Below are positions 1-5,804 of a DNA stretch of 5,804 nucleotides, in pieces (within the stretch, counting starts at the first letter, position 1; each line of letters starts with the position of its first letter). Location: contig CAYMQB010000065.1 in the NCBI GenBank assembly GCA_964392665.1, forward strand, positions 1 to 5,804. The letters run 5' to 3'. The translations under genes were made by a program, and so were the position numbers. Below the pieces are notes generated by a model. It was not told the DNA's origin, made no database searches, and was given only the letters and a program-made list of their open reading frames with translations. The DNA comes from CAYMQB01 sp964392665. GTDB taxonomy: Bacteria; Hydrothermota; E44-bin80.

Positions 1-1
1 G

Positions 2-37
2 ACAAAAGACCTGAAAGGCGAAATGTCGAAGGCTTAG
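2..37 (+). CDS. Possible C-terminal tail of an upstream gene (partial)
   Basis: Frame 2 is open from the left edge to a TAG at 35-37 and reads TKDLKGEMSKA, a hydrophilic tail typical of a protein C-terminus. It is followed at once by hairpins and an intrinsic terminator, which fits the end of a transcription unit. Frame 1 is also open, to a TAA at 64-66, but that stop falls inside the terminator loop, so frame 2 is preferred. Only 11 residues are visible, so no product can be assigned and even the reading frame is uncertain. Confidence 0.3.
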   Translation, partial: TKDLKGEMSKA

Positions 38-43
38 CCTTCG
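27..43 (+). other. Small perfect inverted repeat over the presumed stop codon
   Basis: The sequence CGAAGGC-TTA-GCCTTCG forms a 7-bp stem with a 3-base loop. It is followed by an A-run rather than a T-run, so it is not an intrinsic terminator by itself in the + direction. It lies 9 bases before the terminator hairpin and overlaps the preferred TAG stop. It may protect the 3' end of the upstream mRNA or help RNA polymerase pause. That role is inferred. Confidence 0.4.
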
Positions 44-52
44 AAAAAATGC

Positions 53-81
53 AGGGGCAGGTGTAAAACCTGCCCCTTTTT
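53..81 (+). terminator. Rho-independent terminator of the upstream unit
   Basis: A perfect 10-bp inverted repeat (AGGGGCAGGT, 53-62, pairing with ACCTGCCCCT, 68-77) encloses the 5-base loop GTAAA. The run TTTTT at 77-81 follows directly. A GC-rich stem followed by a T-tract is the classic intrinsic terminator layout for + strand transcription. It isolates the upstream gene from the promoter that begins 16 bases later. Confidence 0.85.
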
Positions 82-96
82 AATTTGAGAATTTCC

Positions 97-125
97 TTGA
101 CAGAATATAGTATTTTTCCTATAAT
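97..125 (+). promoter_or_regulatory. Perfect consensus sigma-70 promoter
   Basis: TTGACA at 97-102 and TATAAT at 120-125 are separated by exactly 17 bp, so both hexamers and the spacer match the consensus. Transcription would start near base 132, leaving a leader of about 40 nucleotides before the ATG at 172. It sits just after the upstream terminator, so the small gene at 172-462 appears to have an independent and potentially strong promoter. No operator-like inverted repeat is seen over it. Confidence 0.85.
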
Positions 126-171
126 ATTTCCAATATAAGTTTTCCTGATTAGCTCACAACAAGGAGCGAAT

Positions 172-462
172 ATGTCAATTTTAGAAGCAAAAATTCTGAA
201 AAAAATAAAATTAACAGTAGAAGAGAAATTTCCGGATATGAAAGACATTGAGCCGATGGAGGAGCGAATTTCTATAAAACCTGATGAAAATCTTTACAAG
301 AAACTTGGCATCTCCCTTCCAAAATACTTCGAAACAGAAGGGCTTTTCCGACTGATTTTTCAGAAGCTTATTACTACCGAAGACGGATTTGAAATACCAA
401 GGATTGTGAAAGTTCTTGTAGATAAAGCCGGCAACATTTTCAAAATTTCGACAACAAAATAG
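172..462 (+). CDS. Hypothetical 96-residue cytosolic protein
   Basis: I do not recognise the family. The ATG at 172 is preceded by AAGGAG at 161-166 with a 5-base gap, and a consensus promoter lies upstream, so the gene is very likely real. The product has no signal peptide, membrane segment or cysteine. Residues 1-20 are lysine- and glutamate-rich and look like an amphipathic helix (MSILEAKILKKIKLTVEEKF). The middle is acidic and mixed. The last 20 residues, around RIVKVLVDKAGNIFKI, look like a beta-hairpin with a turn at DKAGN. The fold suggests a small alpha/beta protein, perhaps regulatory or a binding partner, but no catalytic motif is visible. It stands alone: no gene overlaps it, and the next gene starts 173 bp downstream with its own ribosome binding site. 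No clear terminator follows it. Confidence 0.8.
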   Translation: MSILEAKILKKIKLTVEEKFPDMKDIEPMEERISIKPDENLYKKLGISLPKYFETEGLFRLIFQKLITTEDGFEIPRIVKVLVDKAGNIFKISTTK

Positions 463-568
463 GCACACAGAGCTCGCACTACAACATTTTTACTTCGTCA
501 TTTTTGCAAATTTTTTAAAAGCAAGAGGATTTAACCTTATCCGTCTGTAAAAAACGGAATTAGGAAGA

Positions 569-598
569 TTCAAACAACGTGACCTGAAGACATACAAT
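569..598 (+). promoter_or_regulatory. Weak candidate promoter for the large secreted-protein gene
   Basis: TTCAAA (569-574) and TACAAT (593-598) are separated by 18 bp. They match the sigma-70 consensus at 4 of 6 and 5 of 6 bases. Transcription would start near 605, about 31 bases before the ATG at 636. The match is modest in an AT-rich gap, so this is only a candidate. The rest of 463-635 shows only a weak 5-bp stem (540-544 with 554-558) and no convincing terminator, RNA gene or riboswitch. Confidence 0.3.
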
Positions 599-635
599 AA
601 CTAAAAGCAGTTACCTTTTTAACAAAGGAGGACTT

Positions 636-3389
636 ATGCGTAACATATCCATTACAATCCTGATCGTTGCTATATGTGTATCATCTGTCTACGGAGTAAT
701 CCTGCAAAAGAAAACCCTACCCGGATATTATACGAAATATAACTTAAATACTTTTGGGCAACTCTCTTCTTATTCCTATATATATACTGGAGAGAAAACA
801 ATTCCAGAACAACCATTTCATAGTGGGGCAATAGCTATTCCATTGTATTCTGACACCGCAGTTCTATGGGTTGATAGGAATCATCTCAATGCAGTCGCTG
901 AAAATATCACCATATCCGGTGACGGTATGTCCATACTCGCTGGATGGTGGTTGAACAACGAACGCACATCTTTATACAGAACTTTGGGCAGTGGAATACC
1001 TCTCTGGACTCATTCGATACCACTTGCAGATTGGCAGATAGATGTTTCATCTTCAGAAGATGGCCATTTGCTTTCGGGGGTGAGTGTCGGCTCACCTTTT
1101 ATTCTGTGGGACAAGGCATGCTCGATTCCTATAAAGGAATTTAGACATCCTGCCGGATTCTCCGGTAGACAATGTGCAATTTCAAAAGATGGTTCAATCG
1201 CTACTGTTGCTGCAGACAACGGTTCAACCGGACGGCTTTTCGTATTCTCATCAAATGGTGATTCACTTTATTCGGCAAATTTCGATAGAGGAAATGGTGT
1301 TTACGGAGTGGAGCTTTCCCAGGATGGAACGATTGCTCTGGTTTCTACTTACTATGTTCTGTCTGTCTTCGAAAATGGCTCGCTGCGTGACACAATTTCA
1401 AATTACGGACAGACAGCCGCGAAAATTTCAGGTAGCGGAGATAGAATTGTCAAAGGTGATTTCTCCGGTAAGGTAACTCTCTACGAATGGAATGGAACAA
1501 GTTATGCCCAACAATGGGTGAGTACAATAGGAGGACCATGGGTTGCTGCAGTAGACATTTCTAACGATGGTTCGACCATTATGGCAGGCACTGGATATAA
1601 TAATGGCAAATCGGTTATGTTTGATGCTTCGTCTCCAACACCCATCTGGACATACCAGAATTACGGCAGTTATGGCGCTTATGTAAAGGCAGTCTCCCTA
1701 TGTGATGACGGTTCCATTGGTGTTGCTTCATCCTGGGGTGATACAGCACAAACAGGAACTTTCTATGTACTTACAGTACATTCCAAAACAACTTCCGCCC
1801 CCATTATCGGAGTAACAAGAAATGATGAACCTGGTTCACTTTTTGACTGTGATGTTTCTTCTGACGGTCAGTATATAACTGCAGGTGGTAAGGCAGTTCA
1901 CGCATACCAAATGGGAAATGGAGGAGAAGTTTATTCTATCCTCGTTGGAAGCACACCTTCTGTTAATGCTGCGACAGAATCCATCGATGCACCTGCTCAC
2001 CTGATTCAAACTGGAAATGTTATAACACCAGAGGCTACCTTTAAGAACTATGGAGATAATACCGTATCTTTCGATGTTTACTTTTCTATCGAAGATTCTC
2101 TGGGAATGGTCATCTACTCATCATCAACTACCGTATCCAACCTTTCCCCGGGCACATCAACCCAGAAAACTTTCTCCCCCACATGGTCCCCTCCTGGTTA
2201 TAACTACTATCAGGCTACCGTCTGGTGTGAACTTACAGGAGACCAGTATCCTGGTGACGATACACTATCGCTTGCCATAAAGTGCTTCCATGACGCCGAA
2301 GCAAGAAAAATTCTTGTTCCCTTTGATGAAACGACCATCAATATGCAAATAACTCCTCAAGCACTTGTTTGCAACAACGGTTCATACACTGAACCCATCG
2401 AAGCAATCCTTACAGTCAAGGATACCCTTGAAAATCCTGTTTATCTGGATACAACCAATTCTTCACCCATATTACCTGAGACAGAGGCGACCGTCACATT
2501 TTCTCAATTAACTCCAGCAGAAATAGGTAATCACACCTGCGAGCTCAAAGTCAATGTCACTGACGACATAAAACCGGGAAACGATACAAAATCAAAAATC
2601 GCTTATGTAAGTTATGAAATCATCTATGATGATGGGACACCTGAAACATATTATATTGTGAGTTCCACCTATGACAACAATAAATTTGCTGTTAAATTTA
2701 CTCCTACTCTCCTGGTTCCATTCTACTTCACGGGTGGAAGAATATATGTTAATGCCACAGGTGCTTTCGATTATGTAGCATTATACAACGATGCATCGGG
2801 ACTTCCCGATACAACTTCTCCTCTTATGGAAGACTATAATGTTGCAGCCGTATCTGCTCCTGGCTGGGCACAGTTCAACTATGACTCATTTGAAGTGACC
2901 GCAGCGAGAGATTTCTGGGTTGTCCTGCACTGGCCTCCTTCCTCCCCAAATTCACCTGGTGTGGGTGCAGATAACTTCTCGCCTAACTTACGCTCCTGGT
3001 GGTACAATAATACTGACGGATGGAATAACTGGACTATGCACAACTGGATGATAAGATTGATGCAAACACCGGGTGCGGGTGCTATCAAGTCGACTCCGCC
3101 TTCCTTACCTTTCTGCTACAAACTCTACAATACATACCCTAATCCCTTTAACACGAATACACTTATTTCTTTTGATATTCCAGAACACAAAAAGGTTACA
3201 CTGGATATAATCGACATAACAGGAAGAAAAATTAGACAACTATTAAGCGACAAAATAAAACCCGGTCACCATAAACTAAAATGGAACGGAAAAAATACGA
3301 CGGACAAAGATGTTTCCACGGGCATTTACTTTGTCAGACTGAAAACAGGTTCCTTTAAATCAGTAAGGAAAATCCTGCTTATAAGATAA
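636..3389 (+). CDS. Secreted beta-propeller/CARDB-like protein with FlgD-like C-terminal sorting domain
   Basis: This is a 917-residue exported protein. The start is set by AAAGGAGG at 624-631, 4 bases before the ATG. Residues 1-20 form a signal peptide with a hydrophobic core (ISITILIVAICVSSVYG). Residues about 85-440 carry eight repeats of the type (V/I)S-x-DG-(x)2-(I/L), spaced about 45 residues, as in a WD40- or YVTN-like beta-propeller. Residues about 443-550 and 553-658 are two CARDB/Ig-like modules with similar ends (YPGDDTLS and IKPGNDTKS). Residues about 660-811 form a beta-rich, aromatic-rich module starting near YDDGTPETYY and ending in a Trp-rich stretch. Residues about 825-917 are a FlgD-Ig/T9SS type A-like domain with YPNPFN, ITGRKIR and GIYFVRL. 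Such domains end secreted or surface proteins in FCB-type and related candidate phyla. Location outside the inner membrane is firm; cell-surface display by a type IX-like system is inferred, as no por genes are visible. The ligand is unknown, and no catalytic motif is seen. Confidence 0.93.
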   Translation: MRNISITILIVAICVSSVYGVILQKKTLPGYYTKYNLNTFGQLSSYSYIYTGEKTIPEQPFHSGAIAIPLYSDTAVLWVDRNHLNAVAENITISGDGMSILAGWWLNNERTSLYRTLGSGIPLWTHSIPLADWQIDVSSSEDGHLLSGVSVGSPFILWDKACSIPIKEFRHPAGFSGRQCAISKDGSIATVAADNGSTGRLFVFSSNGDSLYSANFDRGNGVYGVELSQDGTIALVSTYYVLSVFENGSLRDTISNYGQTAAKISGSGDRIVKGDFSGKVTLYEWNGTSYAQQWVSTIGGPWVAAVDISNDGSTIMAGTGYNNGKSVMFDASSPTPIWTYQNYGSYGAYVKAVSLCDDGSIGVASSWGDTAQTGTFYVLTVHSKTTSAPIIGVTRNDEPGSLFDCDVSSDGQYITAGGKAVHAYQMGNGGEVYSILVGSTPSVNAATESIDAPAHLIQTGNVITPEATFKNYGDNTVSFDVYFSIEDSLGMVIYSSSTTVSNLSPGTSTQKTFSPTWSPPGYNYYQATVWCELTGDQYPGDDTLSLAIKCFHDAEARKILVPFDETTINMQITPQALVCNNGSYTEPIEAILTVKDTLENPVYLDTTNSSPILPETEATVTFSQLTPAEIGNHTCELKVNVTDDIKPGNDTKSKIAYVSYEIIYDDGTPETYYIVSSTYDNNKFAVKFTPTLLVPFYFTGGRIYVNATGAFDYVALYNDASGLPDTTSPLMEDYNVAAVSAPGWAQFNYDSFEVTAARDFWVVLHWPPSSPNSPGVGADNFSPNLRSWWYNNTDGWNNWTMHNWMIRLMQTPGAGAIKSTPPSLPFCYKLYNTYPNPFNTNTLISFDIPEHKKVTLDIIDITGRKIRQLLSDKIKPGHHKLKWNGKNTTDKDVSTGIYFVRLKTGSFKSVRKILLIR
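915..1868 (+). repeat. Region encoding eight propeller-blade repeats
   Basis: The blade signature recurs at protein residues 94 (SGDG), 140 (SEDG), 183 (SKDG), 228 (SQDG), 265 (SGSGD, degenerate), 309 (SNDG), 356 (CDDG) and 408 (SSDG). The steps are 46, 43, 45, 37, 44, 47 and 52 residues. Each is usually followed by a short hydrophobic strand such as SILAG, TIALVS or STIMAG. This period is typical of four-stranded blades. The repeats have diverged and show no obvious conserved DNA-level repeat, so the array looks old rather than recently duplicated. A closed propeller of seven or eight blades is inferred. Confidence 0.75.
3123..3386 (+). other. C-terminal FlgD-Ig / type A sorting-like domain
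   Basis: Residues 830-917 begin with the hallmark YPNPFN. A predicted strand TLISFDIPEHKKVTLDIID follows, then the turn ITGRKIRQL, the strand around HHKLKWNGK, and the closing GIYFVRLKTG and RKILLIR. This is the order of the FlgD Ig-like domain and the Por-type secretion tail. In Bacteroidota such tails direct type IX secretion and surface attachment. In other phyla the same fold is widespread and its export route is less certain. No transmembrane anchor follows it. Confidence 0.85.
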
Positions 3390-3390
3390 C

Positions 3391-3421
3391 AAAACAGGGG
3401 TAAGCAAAATGCTTACCCCTG
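3391..3421 (-). terminator. Intrinsic terminator of the HU gene, in the convergent gap
   Basis: A perfect 11-bp inverted repeat (CAGGGGTAAGC at 3395-3405, GCTTACCCCTG at 3411-3421) encloses the loop AAAAT. Read on the minus strand, the stem is followed by TTTT and then the T-rich GTTATCTTAT, so it terminates HU transcription 19 bases after the HU stop codon. In the + direction no T-run follows, so it is a poor terminator for the secreted-protein gene, although the stem could still stabilise that mRNA's 3' end. Confidence 0.85.
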
Positions 3422-3440
3422 CGACTGCAGAAATTTTCAG

Positions 3441-3713
3441 CTACTTGATTGCATCCTTCAAAGCTTTCCCGGCAGAAAATTTCGGAACTCTTCTTGCCTT
3501 AATGGTGATTGCTGCACCTGTTCTTGGGTTTCTTCCCTTTCTTTGTTTTCTCCTTCTTGTCGAGAATGTTCCGAATCCGACGAACGTGACTTTCTGGTTC
3601 TTCTTCAAAGCTTTTGTAATTTCTCCAAAAAGCTCTGTAATAGCATCGTTTGCCTCTCTTTTCGAAATCCCTGCTTTCGCTGAAATCTTGTCCACAAAAT
3701 CTTGCTTGTTCAT
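3441..3713 (-). CDS. hup: HU-family DNA-binding protein
   Basis: The 90-residue product has the standard HU length and layout. It is a nucleoid-associated dimer that bends and compacts DNA without strict sequence specificity. Residues 1-40 form the helical dimerisation body (MNKQDFVDKISAKAGISKRE). GFGTF at 46-50 precedes the beta-arm. The arm tip GRNPRTG at 60-66 contains the conserved proline (63) that intercalates into DNA. The end, FSAGKALKDAIK, matches the family's final helix. The ATG at 3713 is chosen because a near-ideal AAAGGAGGTGA lies just upstream. A longer reading from TTG at 3782 would start inside the -35 box. The gene has its own promoter and terminator, so it is mainly a single-gene unit. 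HU rather than IHF is favoured by the short N-terminus and typical length; the symbol is generic. Confidence 0.97.
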   Translation of the reverse strand: MNKQDFVDKISAKAGISKREANDAITELFGEITKALKKNQKVTFVGFGTFSTRRRKQRKGRNPRTGAAITIKARRVPKFSAGKALKDAIK

Positions 3714-3718
3714 ATGTT

Positions 3719-3729
3719 TCACCTCCTTT
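3719..3729 (-). promoter_or_regulatory. Strong Shine-Dalgarno deciding the HU start
   Basis: Read on the minus strand this is AAAGGAGGTGA, an extended match to the 16S anti-Shine-Dalgarno sequence. Its GGAGG core is 8 bases from the ATG at 3713. It fixes that ATG as the start, giving the usual 90-residue HU, and implies high translation, as expected for an abundant nucleoid protein. Confidence 0.92.
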
Positions 3730-3753
3730 CTCTCAAAACTATTAACAGTATTG

Positions 3754-3782
3754 ATTTTAGCAGGTTTATAGAGTTTTGTCAA
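3754..3782 (-). promoter_or_regulatory. Sigma-70 promoter of the HU gene with extended -10
   Basis: On the minus strand, TTGACA (3782-3777) is separated by 17 bp from TAAAAT (3759-3754), and TGC directly precedes the -10 box as an extended -10 element. The predicted start is near 3747, about 34 bases before the HU ATG. The promoter lies in the 139-bp gap after lptD, so HU can be transcribed independently of the envelope gene upstream. Confidence 0.85.
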
Positions 3783-3852
3783 GTAAAAAATGTAGTAAAT
3801 TCAAGGGTTTCAAGCTATCTCTATGAAATGTAATGTCTTAAGAACCGATTTA

Positions 3853-5804
3853 TTATGGAATAAAAATCCCGAAAACCCCTTTGGTTACTTTGATTTCAGG
3901 TATTTTCTTAATCTTTATCTTAAAGTCATACTTCCATCTACCGCCGTATGAATTCCAACTAAACTGCGCTTCCCAGCAGTGAAGGTCTCTGTATATTGAC
4001 AAACTCTGGTTAATAAATTTCTTTTCGTTGAAATCATAACGTGTGTTAAACCCAACCCTCCAGTTCTTTGTAATCCATGTATCCATTCCTCCAAACAGTT
4101 GTTGGGAATCTATATTCTCACCTATTCCTTTTACAAAGTTGTGTGTAACATTCATTCTCCAAATTTTCTTACTCGTTCCCTCATTGCCGTATTCGTTTTC
4201 GGCATCCTGGCCCAGCATTCCCTGCAATTTAATATTGCTTCTGATGGTAAACTTCTTTAGTTCTCTTGTGTATGGATTATGTTCAAACTGAAGTCGTGTA
4301 GAGAATATTCTAACAGGTTCTACTTCAACAGTATTTGTAATGTTCGAAAGAGGGTACTCAGTTCTCTTGAAATTATACGATGCTGAAGTTTTCAAGCTAA
4401 TTAAGTCGATTTTTATTTCCTTCTCCCCAATCTTATATTTCGTCTGCACCAGATTAGAAAGGGAAAAGGACATATTTTTAACAGGATAACCTACACCCAT
4501 CCCTTCTAATGCTAAGTATCTATCTACATTATCTTCCTCCGGAGAATAGTTGTACGACATACTTGGTTTTATTATATGCCTGAACTTCTCCAATCTACCA
4601 ATCCCACCTTGTGAAATGCCGTACAATACTGTGCTCAGACCAATTGATGTAGAATAGTGTGACCTTACAGGAAACGACGAACCGTAACGATCTCTGTCGT
4701 AAACATTCTCCCACACTGTTACGGAAGGCGAAATGTTAAAATATCTAAACACCTTCTGAGGTGACTGAAATCTCATACTGTTTGCCAATCCGTAACGCGT
4801 AACAGTCGAATCCTCATCCTTATGCACCTTGTTGATGAACCTTGACGAATAAGACATATAAGCAGAATTGTACCACCTGGGATTTTCCTTATCTTTTACG
4901 GGAATTATTTTTCTTGAACTCAAAGAAAATCCTATTCGCGGCAACCGCCTATCCGTAGTGCTTTTTGCAAGGTCTCTTTTTTCATTAACAAGAAAACTCA
5001 AATTTGCTCCACTCCAGCTCTTTGAGAGCGATACATAAGACTCGATTTCCTTATTCAATTGTACAATCTCTTCCTCGCTGTAATCAACATTATAGTTGAC
5101 ATCGCTAATGAAATCTGCATGAGCAGATAAGTTCGTCCTTCTGGCAAGATTCTGCTGGTGGTTTAGAATGAAATTCCAACGTTTAGATTTTATGAATGTA
5201 TCGTTGATGTATGAACCGGTTACACTACCAGTAAGAAATGGTGTTACAATATATCTTCCTGCCAAGTTTGTTTTTATTCCTTTTTTCTCATAAAGGTCGA
5301 CTGTGAATGTAATATCCGCATAATCATTGGTTGCCCAGAAGTAGGATAGGTTTCTGACATATCGTCCTTCGCTTGAACCTTTTCCAATTTTTGGGAAAAG
5401 AAAACCCGAATGTCTTCCTTTCTTGATTGGGAAAAACCAGAATGGTACAAAAAATACGGGTATTGTTTGTATTTTAAGAATTACAGGCTCACAAACAACT
5501 ATATCATTGCCATAAATCTTCATCCTCCTGGAGTAAAAATCATAATGAGGGGGTTTAAGCGGGCAAGTTGTAAAACTTCCGTTTTTCACATTCAATATCT
5601 TCTCTCCAACTTTCAATATCGTATCACCTGTAAAAAATCCTTTCTCAATTTCCGTTCCTCCCAGCGTAACCATTCCTCTTTTTGTCTCAATATTGTAAAT
5701 CATTAACTTCCCTGTAATTGTATCCTCTTTATCAATTAGGAACGGATGTCCATAGGCTTTAACGACCTTGGTTTTTACATTGTACTCGATAGTGTCGGCA
5801 GTAA
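3853..5804 (-). CDS. lptD: LPS-assembly outer-membrane protein LptD (N-terminus cut by the window edge)
   Basis: LptD is the outer-membrane beta-barrel that, with LptE, inserts lipopolysaccharide into the outer leaflet at the end of the Lpt bridge. The frame is open to the right edge, giving 649 visible residues; the signal peptide and first part are missing. The first ~75 visible residues are an OstA/LptA-like periplasmic domain with repeated beta-strand patterns (DTIEYNVKTK, KLMIYNIETKRG). The join to the barrel is diagnostic: GSFTTC, then PHYDFYSRRMKIY, IPVFFVPFWFFPI, GRHSGFLFPKIG and RNLSYFWATNDYADITF, matching the conserved LptD segments. The rest is alternating barrel strands, closing with LHCW and a short tail ending GIFIP. 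Methionine 5703 is internal, because homologous sequence continues in frame upstream of it. Only three cysteines are visible. No terminator is seen before the HU promoter, so readthrough into hup is possible. The identity is strong; the organism must make an LPS-like outer leaflet or use LptD for a related glycolipid. Confidence 0.95.
   Translation of the reverse strand, partial: TADTIEYNVKTKVVKAYGHPFLIDKEDTITGKLMIYNIETKRGMVTLGGTEIEKGFFTGDTILKVGEKILNVKNGSFTTCPLKPPHYDFYSRRMKIYGNDIVVCEPVILKIQTIPVFFVPFWFFPIKKGRHSGFLFPKIGKGSSEGRYVRNLSYFWATNDYADITFTVDLYEKKGIKTNLAGRYIVTPFLTGSVTGSYINDTFIKSKRWNFILNHQQNLARRTNLSAHADFISDVNYNVDYSEEEIVQLNKEIESYVSLSKSWSGANLSFLVNEKRDLAKSTTDRRLPRIGFSLSSRKIIPVKDKENPRWYNSAYMSYSSRFINKVHKDEDSTVTRYGLANSMRFQSPQKVFRYFNISPSVTVWENVYDRDRYGSSFPVRSHYSTSIGLSTVLYGISQGGIGRLEKFRHIIKPSMSYNYSPEEDNVDRYLALEGMGVGYPVKNMSFSLSNLVQTKYKIGEKEIKIDLISLKTSASYNFKRTEYPLSNITNTVEVEPVRIFSTRLQFEHNPYTRELKKFTIRSNIKLQGMLGQDAENEYGNEGTSKKIWRMNVTHNFVKGIGENIDSQQLFGGMDTWITKNWRVGFNTRYDFNEKKFINQSLSIYRDLHCWEAQFSWNSYGGRWKYDFKIKIKKIPEIKVTKGVFGIFIP

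Noticed and set aside
211..468. An 85-residue minus-strand open frame
   Set aside because: It is antisense to the 96-residue gene, whose promoter and Shine-Dalgarno support the + strand. The antisense product has a cysteine- and phenylalanine-rich composition typical of a shadow frame.
504..537. Possible promoter TTGCAA with a downstream AT-rich -10 region
   Set aside because: No acceptable -10 hexamer sits at 16-18 bp spacing; the AT-rich background explains the resemblance.
540..558. Hairpin TCCGT...ACGGA as a terminator for the 96-residue gene
   Set aside because: The stem is only 5 bp with a 9-base loop and is followed by ATTAGG rather than a T-run.
915..1868. Pyrroloquinoline quinone (PQQ)-type dehydrogenase propeller
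   Set aside because: The repeats follow the S-x-DG pattern of WD40/YVTN-like blades and lack the A-x-D-x-x-T-G-x-x-x-W tryptophan-docking motif. No catalytic or quinone-binding residues are seen.
3409..3771. A 120-residue hydrophobic + strand open frame
   Set aside because: It lies antisense to the HU gene, starts inside the terminator stem and has no ribosome binding site. Its hydrophobicity reflects the lysine-rich complement.
3714..3782. A 23-residue N-terminal extension of HU starting at TTG 3782
   Set aside because: The TTG lies inside the -35 box and upstream of the predicted transcription start near 3747. The ATG at 3713 has an ideal Shine-Dalgarno and gives the normal 90-residue HU.
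5701..5703. ATG at 5703 as the true lptD start
   Set aside because: The frame continues upstream to the window edge and encodes OstA-like sequence (ADTIEYNVKTKVVKAYGHPF). There is no ribosome binding site just before this ATG.

Overview
The window (about 40% GC by eye) looks like chromosomal DNA from a Gram-negative, double-membrane bacterium. Two genes point this way. One is an lptD gene for the outer-membrane LPS translocon. The other is a large secreted protein ending in the FlgD-like/'type A' C-terminal domain (key motif YPNPFN) that is common in the FCB superphylum and in uncultured phyla such as WOR-3 (Stahlbacteria), Cloacimonadota and Marinimicrobia. The phylum assignment is an inference from protein style, not a proven placement.

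Layout, left to right. Bases 1-81 hold the probable last codons of an upstream + strand gene, a small hairpin over its stop codon and a clear intrinsic terminator. A perfect consensus sigma-70 promoter (TTGACA, 17 bp, TATAAT) at 97-125 then drives a 96-residue orphan cytosolic protein (172-462). After a 173-bp gap comes a 917-residue exported multidomain protein (636-3389): signal peptide, an eight-repeat beta-propeller, two CARDB/Ig-like modules, an aromatic-rich beta-sandwich-like module and the C-terminal FlgD-like/sorting domain. It converges on an HU-family DNA-binding protein gene (3713-3441, minus strand). The HU gene has its own strong promoter, a near-perfect Shine-Dalgarno and a terminator hairpin in the 51-bp gap between the two genes. 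Upstream of HU on the minus strand lies lptD (5804-3853). It is open to the right edge, so its N-terminus is missing.

How the genes relate: lptD and hup lie in the same orientation with a 139-bp gap that holds the HU promoter and no visible lptD terminator, so some lptD transcripts may read into hup. The secreted protein and LptD both concern the cell envelope, but nothing in the sequence links them functionally. I see no mobile element, CRISPR array, tRNA, rRNA or obvious defence system. The least explained items are the 96-residue gene under a consensus promoter, the modular architecture of the secreted protein, and an LptD with a reduced set of cysteines.
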